From assembly GCA_942491885.1 (NCBI GenBank), contig CALOCQ010000008.1, positions 248,001 through 312,000 on the forward strand: a DNA stretch of 64,000 nt. Direction: 5' to 3'. How positions within the stretch are numbered: position 1 is the first letter of the stretch; every line of letters starts with the position of its first letter. Below, one piece after another: positions 1 to 8,263 of the stretch. The stretch is from CALBPI01 sp942491885. Its GTDB lineage: Bacteria; Pseudomonadota; Gammaproteobacteria; Steroidobacterales; Woeseiaceae. The notes under the pieces are model-generated. The model had not been told where the DNA came from. It ran no database searches and saw nothing but the letters and a program-made list of their open reading frames with translations. The position numbers and the translations under genes are program-made.

Positions 1-53
1 AAACCCATGCTCGCGCAAATAATGGCCGTGCCAAGTGCAATACCAAAACGCAT
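1..53 (-). CDS. N-terminus of a probable exported protein (cut by window edge)
   Basis: Only the first 17 codons are inside the window. They read MRFGIALGTAIICASMG, a short basic N-region followed by a hydrophobic stretch, as expected for a signal peptide or first membrane helix. A G-rich stretch (GGGGGG) lies about 7 bases upstream of the ATG and could serve as ribosome binding site. The function cannot be told from this fragment. The same codons could be chance, but the start, the G-rich motif and the hydrophobic run agree with one another. Confidence 0.4.
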   Translation of the reverse strand, partial: MRFGIALGTAIICASMG

Positions 54-207
54 GACTGATCCCCCCCAATACCCCGTTTACTGGATATAAGGTTAGCGTG
101 TCGGTGCTCGGATTTCGTTGAACGGTGTCTTTGTTTTGCCTTGAAATAAAGGCTTATGTTGCATCCGGGGGGTTCCGGCGTATGCCGCCGTCTCTCAATT
201 CAGGCGT

Positions 208-555
208 TTAGTCCCGGTGTCGCTTTTTCGATTCCCATACGCCAGCGCTTTTGAATTTGCCGGTGTTGTACGGGTCGAAGCCTTCAGATTCCTGGGCTGC
301 GATCACGTCCTCAGTCAGGGCCAGCAACTCTTCGGTCGAGTCTTCGACCTCGATGTAGACCTGCTGGTGATCGTTGAGTGTCTGAACCGTCCCTTTCAGT
401 CGACCGCCGGCCCGCGGCGCTTGTTTCTCGGGCTCTTTCAGCGGCGTGAGGTCGCGGGCGAGGCCGCGCGGCACATGCATGTCGCGCGGGACGATGTCCT
501 GTTGTTCATTCAGCCCGAAAATGCCGAGAAGTTTTTTGAGAATGTTTCCTGCCAT
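208..555 (-). CDS. hypothetical protein, 115 aa
   Basis: I do not recognise this protein. It is a small, charged, soluble-looking product with no signal peptide: a short amphipathic N-terminus (MAGNILKKLLGIFG), a basic and proline-rich middle, an acidic segment around residues 70-90 (VEDSTEELLALTED) and a basic C-terminus ending KKRHRD. The ATG is the natural start. Codon use is like that of neighbouring genes, and the alternative plus-strand frame over the same region gives a much less protein-like sequence. It stands alone, about 100 bases downstream of the next gene on the same strand. Confidence 0.55.
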   Translation of the reverse strand: MAGNILKKLLGIFGLNEQQDIVPRDMHVPRGLARDLTPLKEPEKQAPRAGGRLKGTVQTLNDHQQVYIEVEDSTEELLALTEDVIAAQESEGFDPYNTGKFKSAGVWESKKRHRD

Positions 556-661
556 GCCCTTAGCCGAGTTACAGCTGACCTTATTTTGTCAAAACTAGCC
601 GCTTTAAGTGCCGTAAACCAGTGGCTTGGCGTCATTCTGTGATCCGCTTCACATTCTGCGA

Positions 662-943
662 CTAAATACGCCGAAAACTGAATATACCCAGGCGCAGGAT
701 GCTAATGGCCAGTAGCGGTGTCAGCGTGAAAAACCAGATGGCAGGATTACCCTGACCCAACTCCGAGAACAGAGAGCCGAGGTAGCGACCAAGCGTGCCA
801 TCGCTACCATAATCGCCAAGCGTTTTCGTGCCGACGAAATAGGTCGCGGGAAACAATATGAAGACTGTCGCCACAAGAATGACTAACGCGACGATGGCCT
901 CTCGTTTAAGGGCCTTCATGAGTGAGGGGAGTTTTGGCAGCAC
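662..943 (-). CDS. small inner-membrane protein, 93 aa
   Basis: The function is unknown. The sequence shows two hydrophobic helices, at about residues 16-38 (AIVALVILVATVFILFPATY) and 68-87 (AIWFFTLTPLLAISILRLGI), separated by a polar loop with glycines. The N-terminus is basic (MKALKREA), which by the positive-inside rule puts both ends in the cytoplasm. A second ATG at codon 9 is a possible alternative start. It lies about 80 bases downstream of another small membrane gene on the same strand, so the two may be cotranscribed. Confidence 0.5.
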   Translation of the reverse strand: MLPKLPSLMKALKREAIVALVILVATVFILFPATYFVGTKTLGDYGSDGTLGRYLGSLFSELGQGNPAIWFFTLTPLLAISILRLGIFSFRRI

Positions 944-1023
944 ATGCGGCGCATGCTCAGCGAATAATCGTCGCGGGTCAAGCCCGTCGGGACAAACGCG
1001 GTGCCTGAGGCCGGTGACCGCTA

Positions 1024-1401
1024 CTAGCGGTCGTTATTCGATTGTGCTGCCGACGTCGCTTCGCCCGTTTCCCGGCGATAGTTGAAACGGCGATACAGGA
1101 TGCGTAACCCCGAGTGCAGGCACAGTGCTGTGAACAATATCCAGTGCGGCACGACCCAATACCAGGCGTTTATGTAAAGTGTCGCGAACAGTGCGGAGAA
1201 ACCGGCGAGGATATAGAAATAGGGCAGGCATTCGTAAACGAGACTGGGCAGCCAGATCCTGCGGTTCGTCGCCGCGACCACGTGGTCGGGAATAATCGTT
1301 GTCGACTGGAGGCTGTCGTGCTTCATGGCGCTGTACTGGGTGGCTGCGTATGAGGCTGAACTATAGCGCTGCTGAACGTTTGCTTCCGTGAGCAGACTCA
1401 C
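1024..1401 (-). CDS. small membrane protein, 125 aa
   Basis: The function is unknown. About 50 polar residues precede two hydrophobic helices at roughly 58-76 (ECLPYFYILAGFSALFATLY) and 80-98 (WYWVVPHWILFTALCLHSGL). A basic tail (RILYRRFNYRR) follows, so the C-terminus is probably cytoplasmic. The polar N-terminal region is serine- and glutamine-rich and could be disordered. It lies 45 bases downstream of the AAA+ ATPase gene on the same strand and could belong to its transcript. Confidence 0.5.
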   Translation of the reverse strand: MSLLTEANVQQRYSSASYAATQYSAMKHDSLQSTTIIPDHVVAATNRRIWLPSLVYECLPYFYILAGFSALFATLYINAWYWVVPHWILFTALCLHSGLRILYRRFNYRRETGEATSAAQSNNDR

Positions 1402-1446
1402 AAAAGTTACAGTTGCTACTGCGGGGTGAGCGGCGCACCAAGCCGG

Positions 1447-2937
1447 CTAGTCAGCGGCGACCGTACGTTGCTCCGCCCAGCTACGCAGTGCGCGAATCTT
1501 TTCCGCCATGACGATCGACAATGGACTGGTTCCCCGGGCTTCTTCGAGCAGATGCGTCGTCGTCAGCGCCGCGTTGTCGGCGTCAGCGGCGTATAACGCG
1601 CTGACGACCAATTGCTCGAGCTCTGCGCCCGAGAAACCTTCGGTGGCTGCGGCGATAGCGCTTAAGTCGATCGAATCGCATTGCGCCTCGCGACGTCCGA
1701 GATGAATGTCCAACACGGACTCGCGCACGCCCGCATCCGGTAAGTCGACAAAAAAGATTTCATCAAAGCGCCCTTTGCGCACGAGCTCGGGTGGCAGCCG
1801 GTCGATGTCGTTCGCGGTTGCAACGACGAATACGCCGGGCTTGCGTTCGGCCATCCAGGTCAGGAATGTCCCGAGCACGCGCTGTGCGGTGCCGGTGTTA
1901 TCGTCGCCCGGAGACAAACCCTTTTCCAGCTCATCGATCCACAATACGCACGGCGCCATGGTCTGTGCGACCTTCAGCGATTCGCGCAGATTGCGCTCAG
2001 TTTCACCATGATACTTGTTGAATAATGCACCGAATTCGAGACGTAGTAGTGGCGTACCGAGCGCGCCGGCCGTCGCTTTCGCTGCCAGACTCTTGCCGCA
2101 GCCCTGCACGCCGAGCAGGATCAGGCCGCGCGGCGGGTCCAGACCGACCCGCGTCTGCTTGCCGAGAAAGGCATCGCGCCGTCGCGCGATCCAGGCCTTG
2201 AGCGAGCGCATGCCAGCGACTTCGTTGAAGCGCGCCGTTTCATACTCGTAACTCAGCAGCCCGTCGCGATTGAGCAGTTTATATTTGGCCTGCATCACGC
2301 CGGCGATGTCATTCTGGTCGATGACACCATCATCGACGATGGCGTTGTGGGCGAGGCGGCGCACATCGACTTCGCCCAAGCCGGCCAGGTTGCGCACCAG
2401 AAGCTGCAGCGCGCGCCGGTCTGAACGGACATTCCTGCCGCTGTTGCCGTCCCGCCATTGGCGCGCGACTTCCTCCACAATCGCTGTTCGGCGAGCTTCA
2501 TCGGGCACCGCGGTTTCGAAGCGCGCGCTGAAGTGTTTGAGCTCATCGGGCAGCTTGATCGCCGCGCTGATTAGAATCAGCTTGCCGCCATTACTCGAAA
2601 ATTTCTGGCAGATATCCTTGATCTTGCGGATATACAGCGGCTCGTTGAGATAGGGGTGAAAATCGAGCAACGCGTATACGGCCGGCTGGTCAATCGCGCG
2701 GATGTGCCCGAGCACGTCGCCCGGTTCGCTGTTCAGGGGTTGCGGCGCCAGTTCGATGTCGAGGCGTTGCAGGCCGTCGGTGACACTCCACCGGAACAGC
2801 GGTCGGTGCTTTGCTGCCGATGTGGAAATGGCTTGCTGAATGAGTTGCTGCAGTACGGCCTTTTCGTCCCGCGTCTCGATGCAGATCAGCGGGATATTGG
2901 AGCGCAGCAGAATGCGGAGGTCGCGGCTGTCAGGCAT
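1447..2937 (-). CDS. AAA+ ATPase, Ycf46-like, 496 aa
   Basis: This is a predicted cytosolic AAA+ ATPase of the Ycf46-like family. A divergent N-terminal half (residues 1-230) resembles a degenerate ATPase fold. The canonical AAA+ module follows, with Walker A GVQGCGKS near residue 277, Walker B CVLWIDELEKG near 335, a second region of homology with the arginine-finger segment KGRFDEIFF near 388, and the C-terminal lid helices. Length matches the roughly 500-residue Ycf46 family. Cyanobacterial and plastid relatives have been linked to photosynthesis and inorganic carbon use; in heterotrophic proteobacteria the role is not established. Small membrane proteins of unknown function lie immediately downstream. 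Confidence 0.85.
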   Translation of the reverse strand: MPDSRDLRILLRSNIPLICIETRDEKAVLQQLIQQAISTSAAKHRPLFRWSVTDGLQRLDIELAPQPLNSEPGDVLGHIRAIDQPAVYALLDFHPYLNEPLYIRKIKDICQKFSSNGGKLILISAAIKLPDELKHFSARFETAVPDEARRTAIVEEVARQWRDGNSGRNVRSDRRALQLLVRNLAGLGEVDVRRLAHNAIVDDGVIDQNDIAGVMQAKYKLLNRDGLLSYEYETARFNEVAGMRSLKAWIARRRDAFLGKQTRVGLDPPRGLILLGVQGCGKSLAAKATAGALGTPLLRLEFGALFNKYHGETERNLRESLKVAQTMAPCVLWIDELEKGLSPGDDNTGTAQRVLGTFLTWMAERKPGVFVVATANDIDRLPPELVRKGRFDEIFFVDLPDAGVRESVLDIHLGRREAQCDSIDLSAIAAATEGFSGAELEQLVVSALYAADADNAALTTTHLLEEARGTSPLSIVMAEKIRALRSWAEQRTVAAD

Positions 2938-3064
2938 GTTGGCTTCGTGTGTCAGGCATGAGTTTCAATTTTCCATTGCGGGCCTTGCAAAGCCAGTGCA
3001 CAGCGGCGGGCTTGTGAACCACGCCTCATTTGATCAACGCATTCGGTGACGCAGTTCCCGCCGC

Positions 3065-4318
3065 TCATTGTGCGTAGCCGGGCAATGCCGCGTTCGCCAA
3101 TGTCTGCGCAGGCTTGCCGATGACCGTCGCAGCAGCCGCTCGCAGCTCGTCCAGATCAAGCTCCCCGTCACCCATCGCCAGTTCTTGCAAGACGTCGTCG
3201 AGCGAGCGGGTATCTTTGCTGCGCTCGCGTATTTCTGCATCCAGTTTTGCGAACACCGTCACGGCGAGCGCCGTTGTCGGACCACTGGACATGCGTTCAC
3301 GCAAAGTTGTCGCCTCTTCAGACCACTTGCGCAGCGAGCGCATCGTGCTGCGATGTCGGCGGCCCGTTACCGTGCCCGCGCGGTACAGGATAATTGCACT
3401 GTAGTATTCCGCCAGTCCCTCGACGATCCAGTCGGCGTCGCGCGCGCCTGAACGCCCGATACCGACATGCATCAATTCGTGCACCAGTGTGCTGGTTCCG
3501 TTGCCACTGATCATCGGACGATCGGTATGCATGAAAAGCGAGTTCGGCGCCGACAGACCGCCGCGGAAGAACGGGTCGCCGGCCATCGCGATCAGCAGCC
3601 GCCGCGGAAATTCAGGCAGTAGCGAACGTATGTAGGGCAGATGCCAGTTGACGAATGCCATCACGTCGAGGCGGCGTGCGTCCTGATCGCGCGGCGCGGC
3701 TATCGATACCGTCGTATTGGATATGACGTCGTAACGCACGCCTATGTCACCGGCTACCACCCAGCCGTCGGGATGATCAAAGCGCCGCCCCTGGTCTTCG
3801 ATCGAGAACACCGATTCATCGCCGGGGTAGGCGGTTTCAACCGACCAACCGGCAGGCGTATCGATGCGCATCGTCGTAATCGCATGTGCGCCGACGCGCG
3901 TCGCGCTGGCGATCGGCGGTATGACATCTTCGGTTCTGAATAGCGCCCATTGTTTACGACGAATGGCGTCGAAGCTGCCGTCGGCTCGCTGTCGATTAAG
4001 TTTGGCGCGCCATCTTAGTGTGCCGCCGGACTCAGGTACCTGCCAGGTGATTCCGTCTGCGCCAGTTTCGATGCCCTGAGCCGCCGAGATATCGACAAAC
4101 TGATCGCCATCCGGCTTGAGGGTGACCCTGCGCAGATTGCGCGTGCTCTGGGTCACCGTCATTTCGACGTTCGCATAATCGCCGCTGTCGATGGTTATGT
4201 GGTAGTCGAGAAGGTAGTCGCGTGTGGGTTGTGCGCTATCTTGTTCGGCGGCGGAGGTCACCTCGCAACCGAGCAGCAGCATTGCGCTCGCAGCAAGCAT
4301 GCCGGTAAGTGCTGTCAT
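3065..4318 (-). CDS. HExxH zinc metallopeptidase, putative lipoprotein (M61/gluzincin-like)
   Basis: This is a predicted envelope-anchored zinc metallopeptidase. I start it at the ATG that gives a short N-region, a hydrophobic stretch and a lipobox (LLLG before Cys); an in-frame ATG at 4375 would add 19 residues and an unusually long N-region. A mainly beta N-terminal half is followed by the catalytic motif HELMH and, about 20 residues on, EGLAEYYS. That gives the HExxH plus distal Glu layout of gluzincins such as M61 and M1. The C-terminal segment (LDAEIRERSK, SLDDVLQELA) is typical of M61-like enzymes. The mature protein would sit in the periplasm or on the inner face of the outer membrane. 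The substrate is unknown. It is divergent from the NlpC/P60 gene. Confidence 0.75.
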   Translation of the reverse strand: MTALTGMLAASAMLLLGCEVTSAAEQDSAQPTRDYLLDYHITIDSGDYANVEMTVTQSTRNLRRVTLKPDGDQFVDISAAQGIETGADGITWQVPESGGTLRWRAKLNRQRADGSFDAIRRKQWALFRTEDVIPPIASATRVGAHAITTMRIDTPAGWSVETAYPGDESVFSIEDQGRRFDHPDGWVVAGDIGVRYDVISNTTVSIAAPRDQDARRLDVMAFVNWHLPYIRSLLPEFPRRLLIAMAGDPFFRGGLSAPNSLFMHTDRPMISGNGTSTLVHELMHVGIGRSGARDADWIVEGLAEYYSAIILYRAGTVTGRRHRSTMRSLRKWSEEATTLRERMSSGPTTALAVTVFAKLDAEIRERSKDTRSLDDVLQELAMGDGELDLDELRAAAATVIGKPAQTLANAALPGYAQ

Positions 4319-4487
4319 GCATGAGCGCCCGGATGTTCTGAACCGTGATGTGATGCGGTGGAATAGGTGAGTCATTCAGGCATCATAAGCTACCAGAGGT
4401 TTGGTGCGAAGCCATGCGGCGCACGTTCACACGCGGTTCAGTTATCGGGTGGCAGGATGTGAGCCCGCGTGGCGGAAAGGAGAGAGC

Positions 4488-4985
4488 ATGCGTTACCTGA
4501 CAGTTTTCGTTGTTTTGTTGGCAGGCTGTTCCTGGCAGGAACCAACCCCCGCAGACTTGCGTTTTCCGGATGCGCGCATCGCCGTGTCTGGCCGGACAAG
4601 TTCGACCAGCGTAAATTCCCAGGCATTGGTTGCTGCGACGATTGCGCAGCAGCAGCTTGGCGTGAGATATCGTTACGGCGGTGCCGGCCCGGGTGGCTTC
4701 GATTGCAGTGGCCTGGTGCACTATGCCTATGCCCAGGCGGGGCTGTCTGTGCCACGCACCACGGGTAGCCTCTGGCGCGCCGCGCGCGACATCGGTGGCG
4801 GCGAGCCACGCCCGGGCGACGTGCTGTTCTTTAACTTCGACGGCAAGCCCTCGCATGTGGGCATCTATGTTGGCGATGACTACTTTGTACATGCGCCCTC
4901 TACCGGCAAAACTGTCACGACCGCGCAGATGTCTGACGCGTTTTATGCCGAGCGTTTGCTACGGATCGGTCGCCTGACGCGCTGA
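4488..4985 (+). CDS. NlpC/P60-family lipoprotein, peptidoglycan endopeptidase
   Basis: This is a predicted cell-wall endopeptidase that cleaves peptide stems of peptidoglycan. The start is set by a strong purine-rich site (GGAAAGGAGAGA) 5 bases before ATG 4488; the open frame extends upstream without a ribosome binding site. A lipoprotein signal ends at LLAGC. The NlpC/P60 domain covers about residues 45-160, with the nucleophile in FDCSGLV, the catalytic His in SHVGIY and the third polar residue as His in YFVHAPSTG. Its 165 residues are compact, like the E. coli Spr/NlpC lipoproteins. It is transcribed divergently from the metallopeptidase gene. Confidence 0.88.
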   Translation: MRYLTVFVVLLAGCSWQEPTPADLRFPDARIAVSGRTSSTSVNSQALVAATIAQQQLGVRYRYGGAGPGGFDCSGLVHYAYAQAGLSVPRTTGSLWRAARDIGGGEPRPGDVLFFNFDGKPSHVGIYVGDDYFVHAPSTGKTVTTAQMSDAFYAERLLRIGRLTR

Positions 4986-5213
4986 CTCCGTCGCTACACG
5001 CATGCAGGCGCTTTGGCGCCGCGGGCTCCAGAGCGGTTGTAACGGCCCGAAATCCTGCCTCTACACAGCTAACTGCCAGCGTGCCTGTCTGGTTGCGCTA
5101 ATCCTGCCTGCCGCCGTTTGTGGGCGCATCCGGCGCCTGCTAAGCTTCGCGGCTACGGTGTCGGCAATGCATTGGAGCGGGCCGACAGTCATTTGTGAAA
5201 AGGGGATACACCA

Positions 5214-5414
5214 ATGAGTGTTGCACGAGTTACTGAAATTATTTCTTCGTCACCGAAAAGTTTCGAGGACGCCATCAAGAGCGGCATCAAGCGCGCCAAC
5301 GAGACGTTGGACAACATCGAAGGCGCCTGGGTTAAAGACCAGAAAGTCGTTTGCGAAAACGGCAACGTCAAGGAATTCCGCGTCGTGATGAAGGTCACCT
5401 TCATTCTTAAGTGA
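5214..5414 (+). CDS. dodecin family flavin-binding protein
   Basis: Dodecins assemble into hollow dodecamers that bind flavins and act as flavin storage or buffer proteins in the cytosol. The 66-residue product matches the family length and layout: a beta strand (SVARVTEIISSSP), one helix (SFEDAIKSGIKRANETL) and two strands including GAWVKDQKVVCENG and FRVVMKVTFIL. The Trp in GAWV sits where the flavin-stacking residue is found. An AAAAGGGG site precedes the ATG. The LysM gene follows 26 bases downstream and is probably cotranscribed. The 228-base stretch upstream (4986-5213) holds no gene I can support. Confidence 0.92.
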   Translation: MSVARVTEIISSSPKSFEDAIKSGIKRANETLDNIEGAWVKDQKVVCENGNVKEFRVVMKVTFILK

Positions 5415-5440
5415 TCGCCATCAATTAACTGGGGAAAATT

Positions 5441-5917
5441 ATGGACCTTTTTGGATTCGCAAAAGATCTGGGCCAGCGCCTGTTTCGCACTGAGGGCGAG
5501 GCGGTCGGCAAGATCAAGGAACTCATCGAACAGAATAACCCGGGCGTTTCTGACCTGGGCGTCGAGTTCGATAACGGCATCGTCAGCCTGTCTGGCGAGT
5601 GCGATTCGGCCGCGGCCATGCAAAAGTGCGCGTTGCTTGCCGGTAACGTACAAGGCGTATCGGACGTCTATACGAGCAAGATGAGCATCAAGACACCACC
5701 GGCGCCGGCGGCAGGCGAGGTTGCCGAGGCAGCCGCTCCACCCGAAGAGAAAATTGAGCTGTATGTTATCGAGAGTGGCGACACGCTCGGCAAGATATCC
5801 AAGAAATACTATGGTAAATCAAGCGCATACATGCGTATCTTCGAAGCGAACAAAGAAGTTATCAAAGATCCGGACAAGATCTACGTCGGTCAGACAATCC
5901 GCATACCACTGGACTGA
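5441..5917 (+). CDS. kbp: BON-LysM protein, Kbp/YgaU-like
   Basis: This is a two-domain protein like E. coli YgaU (renamed Kbp, a potassium-binding protein that also carries a cell-wall-type LysM domain). The BON domain spans about residues 22-90 and includes GIVSLSGECDS and the glycine at GNVQGVSDVY. An alanine- and proline-rich linker follows (95-110). The LysM domain is at about 110-158 (YVIESGDTLGKISKKYYG to GQTIRIP). There is no signal peptide, as in YgaU. Length (158 aa) is close to the family norm. A GGGGAA site lies upstream of the ATG, and a strong terminator follows the stop. Confidence 0.88.
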   Translation: MDLFGFAKDLGQRLFRTEGEAVGKIKELIEQNNPGVSDLGVEFDNGIVSLSGECDSAAAMQKCALLAGNVQGVSDVYTSKMSIKTPPAPAAGEVAEAAAPPEEKIELYVIESGDTLGKISKKYYGKSSAYMRIFEANKEVIKDPDKIYVGQTIRIPLD

Positions 5918-5934
5918 CTCAGTAGCTATCGTTC

Positions 5935-5963
5935 AAAAAAGCCGGCTTCATGCCGGCTTTTTT
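5935..5963. terminator. bidirectional Rho-independent terminator
   Basis: The stem GCCGGC with loop TTCAT and stem GCCGGC is flanked by six A on the left and seven T on the right, so it can end transcripts from both sides. It serves the LysM gene on plus and the DUF2878 gene on minus; the latter's stop codon lies inside the hairpin loop. Confidence 0.9.
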
Positions 5964-6481
5964 GTGTCTGCCGGCGCTGGCATCAGACGGTTACAAACGT
6001 TAATCAGGACATAAATCGCCGGTATCCAGGTCAATGCGGCAATGATCATCGCCGTTTGTAAGCCCATCGGAAATTCGACCGCGCCGAGTTTGTAGCCCGC
6101 ATAGTAGGACAGCGGCGCTGACACGCCTGCCATCAACGAGCCGATAATTGCCCTTTGGCGCATCCAGCCCATGGACTCGGTCAGTGTCAGCGCGAACACC
6201 ACCCATAAGCCAATGATCCACCAGGGGGCTATCGGGCCTGCCGGTAACGTGTAGCGGACCAGCTCAAAGGTTGCGTAGCTGCCGTCGACCAGAATGCCGC
6301 CAACAATGGCCAGCCCCACCAGTGCGCCAAGTGCGCGTCGTTCGGCGCTGCGATAGAGCTCCCAGGCCAGGAACGCGCTGCACAAGACAATGCCCGGTAT
6401 CAGCAGACGATTGGCTGCGCCGGCGACCAAGGCGAACCAGGACGCCTGAAAAAACAGGAAGTTGATGAACAAATACGGCAT
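5948..6481 (-). CDS. DUF2878 family integral membrane protein
   Basis: This protein of about 177 residues has roughly six hydrophobic helices and resembles the DUF2878 family of uncharacterised inner-membrane proteins. I chose ATG 6481, which opens directly into the first helix (PYLFINFLFFQASWFALVAG) with GGGAA upstream; an in-frame ATG at 6538 adds 19 polar residues and is less likely. The helices include AFLAWELY, ALTLTESMGWM, GVSAPLSYYAGYKLG and the C-terminal IYVLINVCNRL. No enzymatic motif is visible. The last codons overlap the shared terminator hairpin. Confidence 0.7.
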   Translation of the reverse strand: MPYLFINFLFFQASWFALVAGAANRLLIPGIVLCSAFLAWELYRSAERRALGALVGLAIVGGILVDGSYATFELVRYTLPAGPIAPWWIIGLWVVFALTLTESMGWMRQRAIIGSLMAGVSAPLSYYAGYKLGAVEFPMGLQTAMIIAALTWIPAIYVLINVCNRLMPAPADTKKPA

Positions 6482-6559
6482 GAAGGGATTCCCGCTACGA
6501 GAATCAGGACTTCGTCTGCGGGCCGAGGATGGATTCAATCCTCGCCGATAGGCGATTCA

Positions 6560-7225
6560 TCAGCCGCTGCCCGATCCTATGAATTGGCTGAGCTGGCCGG
6601 CAAGGTCACGGCACGCTGTAGCCTGTGTGCGGGCGATCAGCGGGATGGGGATAATGATTGCCGGCAAATATGACGTACCTGATACCCGGGTTTCGATATT
6701 GCCCGCTTCTTTGCTCCCTTCCAGATCCCACACGGCGGCATCGTAGTCAGAGTCAGATTCCCACCATGCGAAGCCGAAACAGCCGGCGCCACCGGGGCCC
6801 GCCGCACAGGAAACCGAGCCGCCGCCATTCGGGGTGTCCGTGTTGCCATCAAGCCAGACCACATAGCGCACACCGGTGTCGCGCATCCGGGTTGCGATCA
6901 TCGGGTTGTTCATGAGGCGTGGCATAGCCTTGATGTCATTCGGTGCTGTGCGCGGTTCGAACCATGGATACAACGCATCGATGAACTGGTCGCCGGGCAT
7001 GACGTTGATTTTGGTGTCGCCGCGGCGCAGAGAGTTTACTACGCAGTCGGTGAAATCAGCTTCGGTTTGGTTCCCGGTATGGTAGCTGCGCGCCATCACG
7101 ACAACCGATTCGCCGTCATATTCGGGCAGCTCAGTGCTATTGAGCAGATCTGTGCGCCCCGTTGAGCAGGCCGTGGCAAGCGTCGCAAGTGCCGCGATCG
7201 CGAGTATTTTAGTTCGATTGCTCAT
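6560..7225 (-). CDS. putative lipoprotein of unknown function, 221 aa
   Basis: This is an exported lipoprotein with lipobox ATAC after a hydrophobic run (ILAIAALATLATAC). The mature part has a conserved-looking core with VVMARSYHT, a central RYVVWLDGNTD strand, a glycine- and cysteine-containing loop (SCAAGPGGAGCFG) and IIIPIPLIART near the C-terminus, followed by a final helix. Two cysteines in the loop could form a disulfide. I do not recognise a named family. Its ATG overlaps the stop of the upstream lipoprotein gene in an ATGA junction, so the two are translationally coupled and probably act together in the envelope. Confidence 0.7.
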   Translation of the reverse strand: MSNRTKILAIAALATLATACSTGRTDLLNSTELPEYDGESVVVMARSYHTGNQTEADFTDCVVNSLRRGDTKINVMPGDQFIDALYPWFEPRTAPNDIKAMPRLMNNPMIATRMRDTGVRYVVWLDGNTDTPNGGGSVSCAAGPGGAGCFGFAWWESDSDYDAAVWDLEGSKEAGNIETRVSGTSYLPAIIIPIPLIARTQATACRDLAGQLSQFIGSGSG

Positions 7226-7962
7226 AGGAATTGCTCCGCTTGTGGGACTGTATCCCCGGATGGCTCGCTTGAGCCGGGCTCGCTTTCGTCAGGCAGACCG
7301 TTGTCGATCGTGGCATCTGTCGCTACTGGCAGTTCGGCTTCCGCCAGCCCTGCGAGTTGGCGCACGTCGAGCGCTGATTCTTTCTCAAAGCGGGTCAGTA
7401 ACAACACCGCTGCATCGCGAAGTGCCAGACTGGCCGCCGAGGTCAGCGCCGTTTCGGCGCCGCTCATCAGTGACGCTTTTGTTGACTTGCCGTACGCTGC
7501 CAGCGGGTAATCCGCCTGTAATTTTCCGGCACCGTCATACACCTTGACCTGATATTTGATCCAGACCGCATAGTCTTTGGTCACCGTCTGCGATGGCAGT
7601 GCAAACTCAAGCGCGACAAGCGATGGTTCAACCAGCAGGTCGATGCCCGCGGGCGGTTGTTCACCCGCCGGAACCTCCACAAGGCTTGTAAACATGTCGC
7701 CCAACGTACCCGTAAACATTTTGGCGGACGCCGCACCGAGATCTATGGTGTATTTACCACCGCTAGGCAAGGTCTCTTCGTAGACGAAGGCCTGCATAGA
7801 CTCGCCGAATCTGACCGCCGCTGTTAAGGGGTAGGGCTCGACGAGCGCTTTGGGCAGTTCGTCCGGTGTCATCCGAACGGTCGTGCTGCATCCGCCGGCA
7901 ACCAATGCGAACATCACGACCAGACCGCGGACGGGAATGCTTCGCCAATTGCTTGCTGTCAT
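7222..7962 (-). CDS. putative lipoprotein of unknown function, 246 aa
   Basis: I start this gene at ATG 7962, preceded by GAAGGTGG; the open frame runs 115 codons further upstream but that part is cysteine-rich and not protein-like. The signal sequence ends in a lipobox (VAGGC). The mature protein has beta-rich segments (AVRFGESMQAFVYEE, AVWIKYQVKVYDGAG, LQADYPLAAYGKS) and a C-terminal acidic, serine- and proline-rich tail. The layout resembles small outer-membrane-associated lipoproteins that present a beta sandwich, but no family is certain. It is the first gene of a two-gene operon with the lipoprotein at 6560-7225. Confidence 0.65.
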   Translation of the reverse strand: MTASNWRSIPVRGLVVMFALVAGGCSTTVRMTPDELPKALVEPYPLTAAVRFGESMQAFVYEETLPSGGKYTIDLGAASAKMFTGTLGDMFTSLVEVPAGEQPPAGIDLLVEPSLVALEFALPSQTVTKDYAVWIKYQVKVYDGAGKLQADYPLAAYGKSTKASLMSGAETALTSAASLALRDAAVLLLTRFEKESALDVRQLAGLAEAELPVATDATIDNGLPDESEPGSSEPSGDTVPQAEQFL

Positions 7963-8263
7963 TGTGCCACCTTCGGTTGCAATGCGGTCGCGTCCACTGC
8001 CTGAAGAGAGTGACCAGGTACAGCGGCAGGACACTCTTAAATCTACCCCGCGGCGCGCCTGCCAGCAAGTGGTTGTGCCGCTCACACGCGGCGAGATCAT
8101 GCAACTGAAGATCGACATGGGTATGACATAACCTGCCGATATGGCGGTCCAGCGCGCGGCGCTTGTGACTTGGGGTGGGTTTGGCGATGAGATGCACCCC
8201 CCGCATGGGTACCGAATCAGGGTCCAACCGGGATTCGCGCAGCTGCCGACCTGATTTCGAATC
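7963..8263. other. intergenic region without a supported gene
   Basis: About 300 bases lie between the divergent lipoprotein operon and the kinase operon. Short open frames exist on both strands but lack ribosome binding sites and family resemblance. The region should hold promoters for both directions. I could not pick out a convincing -35/-10 pair. Confidence 0.4.

Noticed and set aside
217..642. Plus-strand frame of 141 codons at the left end
   Set aside because: It is the mirror of the 115-residue minus-strand gene and has no ribosome site.
7850..8131. A plus-strand 93-codon open frame over the lipoprotein start
   Set aside because: It overlaps antisense the start of a better-supported gene, has no ribosome site and no recognisable family.
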